DNA from: ZC4RG30 sp963726085
Lineage (GTDB): Bacteria > Pseudomonadota > Gammaproteobacteria > Steroidobacterales > Steroidobacteraceae
Direction of reading: 5' to 3'
DNA length: 64,000 nucleotides
NCBI GenBank assembly: GCA_963726085.1
Contig: CAVSAR010000003.1
Coordinates: 124,001 to 188,000, forward strand
Shown: one piece after another, positions 57,977-64,000 of the stretch
Numbering within the stretch: the stretch's first letter is position 1
How the letters are laid out: each line of letters begins with the position of its first letter
Translations under genes and position numbers: made by a program
The notes under the pieces: generated by a model
The model's input: the letters and a program-made list of their open reading frames with translations, nothing else
The model's database searches: none
Told to the model about the DNA's origin: nothing

Positions 57977-58372
57977 TTAGGCCACGATGCAGAGAACTTC
58001 GCCGCCCTGCCCGATGGCGCGGGCCTGGCGATCGGTCATGACGCCGTGCGGCGTGGAGACGATTACCGTCCCCAGGCCACCCAGGACCTTGGGCAATTCG
58101 TCCTTGCTGCGGTAGATCCGCAGGCCCGGACGGCTGACGCGCTCGAGGCGATCGATCACGGGACGACCTTCGAAATACTTCAGGTCGATCGTGAGCTTCG
58201 GCTTGCCCGCGTCGGAGGCGATGTGAAAATCAGCGACGTAGCCTTCGTCCTTGAGGACGCGGGCGATTGCCGTCTTGATCTTCGACGAATCGAGACTTAC
58301 ATGCGGCTTGCCGGCGCTTTGTCCATTACGGATGCGCGTCAGCAGGTCGGCAACTGGATCGGTCATGCTCAT
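57977..58372 (-). CDS. rpsH: 30S ribosomal protein S8
   Basis: A 131-residue S8 (MSMTDPVADLLTRIRNGQSAGK, RVSRPGLRIYRSKDELPKVLGGLGTVIVSTPHGVMTDRQAR). In E. coli it is the repressor of the spc operon. Confidence 0.97.
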   Translation of the reverse strand: MSMTDPVADLLTRIRNGQSAGKPHVSLDSSKIKTAIARVLKDEGYVADFHIASDAGKPKLTIDLKYFEGRPVIDRLERVSRPGLRIYRSKDELPKVLGGLGTVIVSTPHGVMTDRQARAIGQGGEVLCIVA

Positions 58373-58387
58373 GCTTGCTAAGGCCTC

Positions 58388-58693
58388 CTACCAGCTCGCC
58401 TTGACGAGCCCGGGGATCTCGCCGCGATTTGCTACTTCGCGGATCTTGGTGCGTGCCAGGCCGAATTTCCGGTAGACCCCACGCGGGCGGCCGGTCAGCT
58501 GGCAGCGATTGCGCTGGCGTGTCTTACTGGCATCGCGCGGCTGCAGCTGCAGCTGGCGCTGCGCCTCGGCACGCGCCTCGTCAGAGGTACGCGGGCTGCG
58601 GATCTGCTCCTTGAGAGCAGCGCGCTTCACCGCGTACTTCTTCACGATTGCTGCCCGGTGCTTCTCGCGCTGGACCATGCTTGTCTTGGCCAT
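58388..58693 (-). CDS. rpsN: 30S ribosomal protein S14 (zinc-independent long form)
   Basis: A 101-residue S14 (MAKTSMVQREKHRAAIVKKY, RNRCQLTGRPRGVYRKFGLARTKIRE). It is the long form that lacks the CxxC zinc pairs. ATG at 58693 gives the standard start. Confidence 0.97.
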   Translation of the reverse strand: MAKTSMVQREKHRAAIVKKYAVKRAALKEQIRSPRTSDEARAEAQRQLQLQPRDASKTRQRNRCQLTGRPRGVYRKFGLARTKIREVANRGEIPGLVKASW

Positions 58694-58715
58694 CGTCTTA
58701 CCTCTGTCCGCCGCG

Positions 58716-59255
58716 TTACTTGCGGAACGGGAAACTGAATGCTTCGAGCAACGCGCGCCCGTGCGCGTCGTTCGCGGCCGTCGTGGTGATGGTGATGTCC
58801 ATGCCACGCAACTGGTCGATCTGGTCGTACTGGATTTCAGGGAAAATGATCTGTTCCTTGACACCCAGCGTGTAGTTGCCGCGACCATCGAAGGCGCGGG
58901 CCGAGACGCCACGGAAATCGCGGATGCGCGGCATCGCGATCGACACCAGGCGGTCAAGGAACTCGTACATACGTGCGCCGCGCAGGGTCACCTTGCAACC
59001 GATGGGCAGGTTCTCGCGCAGCTTGAACGCCGCAATGGCCTTCTTCGACTTGGTGATCAGCGGCTTCTGGCCAGTGATCTTCGCCATGTCGGCGGCCGCC
59101 GCATCCACGATCTTGCGATCGGCAACGGCCTCGCCCACGCCCATGTTGACCGTGATCTTGGTGATCCGCGGCACCTGCATCGGGTTCTTCAGCGCGAGGT
59201 CCTGCACCAGCTTGGGCACAACCGTCGTTCGATAATATTCCTGCAACCTGGTCAT
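58716..59255 (-). CDS. rplE: 50S ribosomal protein L5
   Basis: A 179-residue L5 that carries 5S rRNA into the subunit (MTRLQEYYRTTVVPKL, VPRITKITVNMGVGEAV, RDFRGVSARAFDGRGNYTLGVKEQIIFPEI, MDITITTTA). Confidence 0.97.
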   Translation of the reverse strand: MTRLQEYYRTTVVPKLVQDLALKNPMQVPRITKITVNMGVGEAVADRKIVDAAAADMAKITGQKPLITKSKKAIAAFKLRENLPIGCKVTLRGARMYEFLDRLVSIAMPRIRDFRGVSARAFDGRGNYTLGVKEQIIFPEIQYDQIDQLRGMDITITTTAANDAHGRALLEAFSFPFRK

Positions 59256-59270
59256 GTTCGTTCTATCCGG

Positions 59271-59591
59271 TTACTTGACGTCGAGCACTTCGTTGTTCGA
59301 CTTGAGAAAACGCACGCGCCGGCCATCGGCCAGCGACTTCACGCCCACGCGGTCAGCCTTGCTGCTGCCCGAATTCCAGATGGCAACCTTGGAGGCATGC
59401 AGCGGCATCTCCTTCTCGACGATGCCGGCAGCCTGCTGGCGCTGCGGGTTCGGGCGCTGGTGCTTCTTCACCACGTTCACCCCTTCCACCAGCACCTTGC
59501 CGTTCGGCAGCATCCGGGTGATCGCACCCTTGCGGCCCTTGTCCTTGCCGGACAGGACCACGACCTGGTCGCCCTTATGCAATTTCTTCAT
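59271..59591 (-). CDS. rplX: 50S ribosomal protein L24
   Basis: A 106-residue L24 with the KOW motif (KLHKGDQVVVLSGKDKGRKGAITRMLPNGKVLVEGVNVVKKH), an assembly-initiator protein. The start is ATG at 59591, 15 bases after rplN. Confidence 0.97.
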   Translation of the reverse strand: MKKLHKGDQVVVLSGKDKGRKGAITRMLPNGKVLVEGVNVVKKHQRPNPQRQQAAGIVEKEMPLHASKVAIWNSGSSKADRVGVKSLADGRRVRFLKSNNEVLDVK

Positions 59592-59606
59592 GGTCCTTAA
59601 AAACCT

Positions 59607-59975
59607 CTACAACACTTCAGGCGCAAGGGAGATGATCTTCATGAACCGCACGGTGCGCAGTTCGCGCGTCACCGGCCCGAAGATGCGCGTGCCAATCGGC
59701 TCGAGCTTCGGGTTCAGCAACACTGCCGCGTTACCGTCGAAGCGGATCAGCGACCCGTCCGGGCGCCGCACGCCGAAGGCCGTGCGCACCACCACCGCGT
59801 CATACACCTCGCCCTTCTTCACCTTGCCGCGCGGGATGGCGTCCTGGACGCTCACCTTGATGACGTCGCCCACCGTCGCATAGCGACGATGTGAACCACC
59901 CAGCACCTTGATGCACTTCAGGGTGCGGGCGCCGCTGTTGTCAGCGGCGTTGAGCAGTGTTTGCATCTGGATCAT
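59607..59975 (-). CDS. rplN: 50S ribosomal protein L14
   Basis: A 122-residue L14 (MIQMQTLLNAADNSGARTLKCIKVLGGSHRRYATVGD). It sits at the subunit interface and is the binding partner of RsfS, also encoded in this window. First gene of the spc block, 18 bases after rpsQ. Confidence 0.97.
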   Translation of the reverse strand: MIQMQTLLNAADNSGARTLKCIKVLGGSHRRYATVGDVIKVSVQDAIPRGKVKKGEVYDAVVVRTAFGVRRPDGSLIRFDGNAAVLLNPKLEPIGTRIFGPVTRELRTVRFMKIISLAPEVL

Positions 59976-59993
59976 CTTGCTACCCGCCTCAAA

Positions 59994-60269
59994 TCAGATT
60001 GCGCTGCTGCGCTCGACCACTTCGACCAGGCGCCATGACTTGCGCGCCGACATGGGACGGCACGGGGTGATGATCACGGTGTCGCCTTCATGCGCCGCAC
60101 CGGCCTCGTCGTGGGCCAGCAACCGCGTGGTGCGCCGGATGTACTTGCCGTACTGGGGGTGCTTCAGCGTACGCGAAATCTCGACCGCGATGGTCTTGGC
60201 GGTCTTGCTGCTGACGACCTTGCCGGTCACGGTGTGCTGGATCTTGTCCGTGGCTGCCTGCTCGCTCAT
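59994..60269 (-). CDS. rpsQ: 30S ribosomal protein S17
   Basis: A 91-residue S17 (TVTGKVVSSKTAKTIAVEISRTLKHPQYGKYIRRTTRLLAHDE). Its ATG overlaps the rpmC stop by one base; it ends the S10 block. Confidence 0.97.
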   Translation of the reverse strand: MSEQAATDKIQHTVTGKVVSSKTAKTIAVEISRTLKHPQYGKYIRRTTRLLAHDEAGAAHEGDTVIITPCRPMSARKSWRLVEVVERSSAI

Positions 60270-60475
60270 TACTTGGTCACTCCCGTCTTACCGCGCTGCT
60301 CACGCTGCACGGTCTTGAGGCGCGCAATGTTCTTGCGCACCTTGCCAAATTGGTCAGGCTTGATGCTCTGCCCGGTGGCACGCTGCAGGCGCAGCGCAAA
60401 CTGCTCCCGGCGCAGGCCCACCAGCTCGGTTATCAGGTCCTGGGCAGACTTGGTCCGCAAATCGCTCGTTTTCAT
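60269..60475 (-). CDS. rpmC: 50S ribosomal protein L29
   Basis: A 68-residue two-helix L29 (MKTSDLRTKSAQDLITELVGLRREQFALRLQRATGQ), near the exit tunnel beside L23. The ATG at 60475 overlaps the rplP stop; the TTG one codon upstream is less likely. Confidence 0.96.
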   Translation of the reverse strand: MKTSDLRTKSAQDLITELVGLRREQFALRLQRATGQSIKPDQFGKVRKNIARLKTVQREQRGKTGVTK

Positions 60476-60888
60476 CAACGCACCTGCCGCTTGACGAAGG
60501 TCGTGGCCACCGAGAGCTTCGCGCCGGCGAGGCGGAACGCCTCGCGCGCCTGGTCTTCCGGCACGCCTTCCATCTCAAACAAAACCTTGCCGGGCTGGAC
60601 CTTGGCGATCCAGAACTCGACGTTGCCCTTGCCGCTACCCATGCGCACTTCCAGCGGCTTCTTGGAAACCGGCACATCGGGGAACACGCGCACCCAGATC
60701 TGGCCTCCGCGCTTCACGGCGCGGGCCATGGCGCGACGCGCCGCCTCGATCTCGCGCGCCGTCATGCGCGCACGCTCGGTTGCCTTGAGGCCAAATTCGC
60801 CAAAGGCCACGGTGGCGCCGCGGTTCGCCAGGCCGGTATTGCGGCCCTTGAACTGCTTGCGGTACTTGGTTCGCTTCGGTTGCAGCAT
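60475..60888 (-). CDS. rplP: 50S ribosomal protein L16
   Basis: A 137-residue L16 (MLQPKRTKYRKQFKGRNTGLANRGATVAFGEFGLKA, GRGGQIWVRVFPDVPVSKKPLEVRMGSGKGNVEFW), required for A-site and tRNA accommodation. Residue R82 in the VRMGSGKG segment region is the usual hydroxylation site. Confidence 0.96.
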   Translation of the reverse strand: MLQPKRTKYRKQFKGRNTGLANRGATVAFGEFGLKATERARMTAREIEAARRAMARAVKRGGQIWVRVFPDVPVSKKPLEVRMGSGKGNVEFWIAKVQPGKVLFEMEGVPEDQAREAFRLAGAKLSVATTFVKRQVR

Positions 60889-60903
60889 GACTCAATAAAT
60901 CCT

Positions 60904-61644
60904 TCAGGCCGTCGCCGGCAGTTCACTGCCGGTGGCTGGCGCCACAGCTGGCGTGACCGCGGGCACGGCTGCCTCAGCGGCTTCTTCGACCGCGACTTCC
61001 GGCGCCTTGTCGAATACTTCGCCCTTGAATATCCAGACCTTGACGCCGATGACGCCGTAGGTCGTACGCGCTTCGGCGGTGCCGTAGTCGATGTCGGCAC
61101 GGAAGGTATGCAGCGGGACGCGGCCCTCGCGGCTCCACTCCGTGCGGGCGATTTCCGAACCGTTCAACCGGCCCGACAGCCGCACCTTCACGCCCAGCGC
61201 ACCACTGCGCATGGTGCTCATCACGGCGCGCTTCATGGCACGACGGAACATCACGCGCTTCTCGATCTGCTGCGCGATGCCCTCGGCAACCAGCTGCGAG
61301 TCCAGTTCCGGCTTGCGGATCTCCGCCACGTTGAGGCGCACGTCGCCCACCGGCATGCCGATGAGCCGTGCGGTCTCGGCGCGCAGCTTCTCGATGTCCT
61401 CGCCCTTCTTGCCGATCACGATGCCCGGACGGGCAGTGTGAATGGTCACGTTGACCTTGCGTGCGGCGCGCTCAATGTGCACGCGGCTGACCGAGGCCTC
61501 GGCGAGTTTCTTGTGCAGGAACCGGCGCACCTGGTAATCCGTGTGGATCTGGTCCGCGAACTGCTTTTTGCCGGCATACCACTTCGACACCCAGTCACGG
61601 GTGATACCAAGGCGTATGCCCAGCGGATTGACCTTCTGGCCCAT
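60904..61644 (-). CDS. rpsC: 30S ribosomal protein S3
   Basis: A 246-residue S3 with a KH domain (GIVIGKKGEDIEKLRAE) and the C-terminal S3 domain (MRSGALGVKVRLSGRLNGSEIARTEWSREGRVPLHTFRADIDYG). The last ~30 residues are Ala/Glu/Val/Pro-rich. Confidence 0.97.
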   Translation of the reverse strand: MGQKVNPLGIRLGITRDWVSKWYAGKKQFADQIHTDYQVRRFLHKKLAEASVSRVHIERAARKVNVTIHTARPGIVIGKKGEDIEKLRAETARLIGMPVGDVRLNVAEIRKPELDSQLVAEGIAQQIEKRVMFRRAMKRAVMSTMRSGALGVKVRLSGRLNGSEIARTEWSREGRVPLHTFRADIDYGTAEARTTYGVIGVKVWIFKGEVFDKAPEVAVEEAAEAAVPAVTPAVAPATGSELPATA

Positions 61645-61647
61645 TCG

Positions 61648-61989
61648 CTATTCCTTCCTGCCGTCGCTGACGTGAACAGTGATGTGACTCGAACGCTTGA
61701 CGATCCGGGTGCCGCGGCCCTTGGCCCGGGCAGCAAACCGCTTCTGCAGCGGTGCTGCATCCACCTGGATGCCGGAAATCTTCAGTTCATCGATGTCGGC
61801 ACCGTGGTTGTGCTCGGCATTGGCCACCGCCGATTCCAGCGCCTTGAGCACCAGCTCAGCGCCCTTCTTCGGCATGAAGCGCAGCGTGGACAGCGCCAGG
61901 CCGACCCGCTTGCCGCGCACGACATCGGCGATCAGCCGGCATTTTTGCGGCGAGATGTGCGCATAGCGCATTTTGGAGAATGTCTGCAT
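61648..61989 (-). CDS. rplV: 50S ribosomal protein L22
   Basis: A 113-residue L22 (RYAHISPQKCRLIADVVRGKRVGLALSTLRFMPKKGAELVLKALESAVANAEHN, then the exit-tunnel beta-hairpin with RFAARAKGRGTRIVKRSSHITV). ATG at 61989 chosen over an upstream in-frame reading that overlaps rpsS. Confidence 0.97.
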   Translation of the reverse strand: MQTFSKMRYAHISPQKCRLIADVVRGKRVGLALSTLRFMPKKGAELVLKALESAVANAEHNHGADIDELKISGIQVDAAPLQKRFAARAKGRGTRIVKRSSHITVHVSDGRKE

Positions 61990-61993
61990 GGCT

Positions 61994-62275
61994 TTACGTC
62001 GCAGCCGCGACTTTCTTGTCGCCGCCGTGCCCCTTGAAGATACGTGTCGGCGAAAACTCACCGAGCTTGTGGCCCACCATGTTTTCGGTGACCAGTACCG
62101 GAATGTGCTGCTTGCCGTTGTGCACGGCGATCGTCAGCCCGACCATCTCGGGAATGACGGTCGAGCGGCGCGACCAGGTCTTGATCGGCTTGCGATCGTT
62201 CTTGGCCGCGGCCGTCTCCACCTTCTTCGCGAGGTGCAGATCGATAAACGGGCCCTTCTTGAGAGAACGTGGCAC
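61994..62275 (-). CDS. rpsS: 30S ribosomal protein S19
   Basis: A 93-residue S19 (MPRSLKKGPFIDLHLAKKVE, WSRRSTVIPEMVGLTIAVHNGKQHIPVLVTENMVGHKLGEFSPTR). Canonical place between rplB and rplV. Confidence 0.97.
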   Translation of the reverse strand: MPRSLKKGPFIDLHLAKKVETAAAKNDRKPIKTWSRRSTVIPEMVGLTIAVHNGKQHIPVLVTENMVGHKLGEFSPTRIFKGHGGDKKVAAAT

Positions 62276-62278
62276 TGC

Positions 62279-63103
62279 TTACTTCCTCCGCTGCACGATC
62301 ATGTTGGTCGTGCGCTTGTTGCGCCGGGTCTTCTTGCCCTTGGTCTGCCATCCCCACGGTGATACCGGGTGCGGATTGCCCTGACCAGGCTTGCCTTCGC
62401 CACCACCGTGCGGGTGATCGACAGGATTCATCACCACGCCGCGCACCGTCGGACGGATGCCGCGCCAGCGCTTGGCGCCGGCCTTGCCGTAGACGCGCAG
62501 GTTGTGTTCGTCGTTGCTGACTTCGCCCAGCGTGGCGCGACAGTCAATGTGGACCTTGCGGGTCTCGCCGGACTTGAGCCGCAGGTACGCGTGGATGCCT
62601 TCGCGCGACGTGAACTGCACCGAGCAGCCCGCGCTGCGCGCCAGCTGTCCGCCCTTGCCCGGCTTCATCTCGACGTTGTGCACCTGGGAACCGACCGGAA
62701 TGTGCCGCAGCGCCATCGCATTGCCCGGCTTGATGGGCGAGTCGGCGCCGGAACGCACTTCGTCGCCAGTCTTGATGCCCTTGGGCGCGATGATGTAGCG
62801 ACGCTCACCGTCGGCGTACTTGACCAGCGCGATGTGCGCAGTGCGGTTCGGATCGTATTCGACCGTCTCGATGGTGCCGGCGATGCCGTCCTTGTCGCGA
62901 CGGAAGTCGATGATGCGGTACTTCTGCTTGTGGCCACCGCCCTTGTGCCGCGTCGTAATGCGGCCGGAGTGGTTGCGCGCGCCGGTGTTGCTCTGCGCAA
63001 CGGTCAGCGGTGCATGCGGCTCGCCCTTGTGCAGGTGCGAGCGGTCGACCTTGATGACGAACCGCGCGCCCGGCGACGTCGGCTTGAGTTTGATCAGTGC
63101 CAT
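62279..63103 (-). CDS. rplB: 50S ribosomal protein L2
   Basis: A 274-residue L2 (MALIKLKPTSPGARFVIKV, GRITTRHKGGGHKQKYR, GNAMALRHIPVGSQVHNVEMKPGKGGQLARSAG, VDHPHGGGEGK with the conserved His near the peptidyl-transferase centre). ATG overlaps the rplW stop by one base. Confidence 0.97.
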   Translation of the reverse strand: MALIKLKPTSPGARFVIKVDRSHLHKGEPHAPLTVAQSNTGARNHSGRITTRHKGGGHKQKYRIIDFRRDKDGIAGTIETVEYDPNRTAHIALVKYADGERRYIIAPKGIKTGDEVRSGADSPIKPGNAMALRHIPVGSQVHNVEMKPGKGGQLARSAGCSVQFTSREGIHAYLRLKSGETRKVHIDCRATLGEVSNDEHNLRVYGKAGAKRWRGIRPTVRGVVMNPVDHPHGGGEGKPGQGNPHPVSPWGWQTKGKKTRRNKRTTNMIVQRRK

Positions 63104-63417
63104 TAGCGCTTACCCTGATTCCTGGCCTGGGCCTCGTAGTCGATCGCCTGCCCTTCGGCCAGGCGGACATAGGCCTTTTTCCAATCCTGCGTGCGCCCGA
63201 TGCGCTTGCCGAAGCGGCGCTCCTTACCGGGTTCGTTGGCGACCTGCACGCCGGACACCTTGACCTCGAACATCAGCTCGACGGCCTGCTTGATTTCGGT
63301 CTTGTTGGCGTCGCGACGCACTTTGAATGCGTACTGGTTGGCATTCTGCATAGCCAGCGCAGTCTTCTCGGTGATATGCGGTGCCACCAGCACCGTGCTC
63401 AGACGCTCGCGGCTCAT
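63103..63417 (-). CDS. rplW: 50S ribosomal protein L23
   Basis: A 104-residue L23 (MSRERLSTVLVAPHITEKTALAM, YAFKVRRDANKTEIKQAVELMFEVKVSGV), the docking site for trigger factor and SRP at the tunnel exit. Start overlaps rplD by 4 bases. Confidence 0.97.
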   Translation of the reverse strand: MSRERLSTVLVAPHITEKTALAMQNANQYAFKVRRDANKTEIKQAVELMFEVKVSGVQVANEPGKERRFGKRIGRTQDWKKAYVRLAEGQAIDYEAQARNQGKR

Positions 63418-64000
63418 TGCAGGCGCTCCTCGATCATCTTGACGGCGCCGACGGTCATCAGCACCTTGTCGTGTGCGGCCAGGGCAACCGGGTTGATGCC
63501 GGCGACGGTAATCACGTCGATATTCGGCACATTACGCGCGGCCAGCATCAGCTTGTCGTCCTGCGCCTCGATCACGATCAGCACGTTGTCCAGCGCGAGG
63601 GCCTTGAGCTGCGCGAGCAGCAGCTTGGTGCGCGGCTCGGCAACGGAAAATTCTGTGGTGACCACGAGTCGGTCGGTGCGCACCAGCTGGCCCAGCATGG
63701 AACGCATGCCGGCGCGGTACATCTTGCGGTTGACCTTCTGCGAGAAGTCGCGCGGGCGGGCGGCAAACGCACGACCACCGCCGACCCAGATGGGGCTGCG
63801 GATGGAACCGGCGCGCGCCGATCCGGTGCCCTTCTGTGCATGGGGCTTGCGCCCACCACCGCGCACTTCGGCACGACTCTTCTGGCGCTTGGTACCCGCG
63901 CGGCCGCCAGCCAAATAGGCCGTGACCACCTGGTGCACCAGGGCCTCGTTGTACTCAGCGCCGAAATTGGTCTCGGAGACCGCAAGTTCAGCACCACCAT
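63414..64000 (-). CDS. rplD: 50S ribosomal protein L4 (5' end outside window)
   Basis: The last ~195 codons of L4, open to the window edge. Visible: AEYNEALVHQVVTAYLAGGRAGTKRQKSRAEVRGGGRKPHAQKGTGSARAG, the tunnel-lining loop region, and the C-terminal globular part. In E. coli L4 also represses the S10 operon; its leader and rplC/rpsJ lie beyond the window. A GTG at 63938 is internal and is not the real start. Confidence 0.96.
   Translation of the reverse strand, partial: GGAELAVSETNFGAEYNEALVHQVVTAYLAGGRAGTKRQKSRAEVRGGGRKPHAQKGTGSARAGSIRSPIWVGGGRAFAARPRDFSQKVNRKMYRAGMRSMLGQLVRTDRLVVTTEFSVAEPRTKLLLAQLKALALDNVLIVIEAQDDKLMLAARNVPNIDVITVAGINPVALAAHDKVLMTVGAVKMIEERLQ

Noticed and set aside
63414..63938. 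L4 starting at the GTG at 63938
   Set aside because: The frame continues upstream to the window edge with conserved L4 residues (GAEYNEAL), so the GTG is internal.

Overview
The window is about 64 kb of high-GC (mid-60s %) chromosomal DNA from a gammaproteobacterium. Supporting blocks are ubiH-pepP-ygfB next to zapA, 6S RNA and ygfA; leuS-lptE-holA-nadD-rsfS-rlmH; miaB-phoH-ybeY-corC-lnt; and the classic S10-spc-alpha ribosomal order. Coq7 instead of UbiF, a long 'type 2' LeuA, PhhB after ispG and a Crp/Vfr protein beside coq7 argue against Enterobacterales. They fit a lineage near Xanthomonadales/Nevskiales/Steroidobacterales, but I cannot name a genus.

Layout. 1-8 kb: ispG 3' end, phhB, a reverse ubiquinone/aminopeptidase operon, cell-division genes, 6S RNA, ygfA, an EVE-domain gene, a tiny Lys-rich ORF with its own promoter and terminator, and rpiA. 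8-14 kb: leuA, tRNA-Gln, rplM-rpsI, coq7, crp-like, rpe, djlA-like. 14-25 kb: purC, yihY, pmbA, a short darP, purE-purK, an ATPase-FHA fusion, tldD, nitrilase, rng. 25-31 kb: maf, rlmH, rsfS, nadD, holA, then a five-gene insert (hinT, pip, YqjE-like, DUF883, HExxH protein) before lptE. 31-45 kb: leuS, an HtrA lipoprotein, lnt, corC, ybeY, phoH, miaB, ssb, uvrA. 45-51 kb: accessory genes (GNAT, Ala/Pro lipoprotein, pepQ, mscL, a broken TauD-like gene, cdh, a secreted M3 peptidase). 51-64 kb: 25 reverse-strand genes from rplQ back to a truncated rplD. No stretch over 300 bases lacks a gene.

The window is mostly housekeeping: ubiquinone hydroxylation (three hydroxylases), purine synthesis, leucine synthesis, pentose phosphate isomerases, tRNA/rRNA modification, lipoprotein and LPS assembly, and translation.

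Two signals stand out. First, many transcription-unit-leading genes have a -10-like hexamer only 6-9 bases before the start codon, and four divergent pairs share a very small intergenic space, so leaderless transcription looks common. Second, a 16-codon Lys/Ala ORF forms a complete mini transcription unit. Five conserved genes (EVE, rpiA, leuA, pip, uvrA) each carry one frame break, and a TauD-like gene carries at least five. Because the conserved reading resumes at once in each case, I read most of these as assembly or sequencing errors. I found no insertion sequence, prophage, integrase or CRISPR array.
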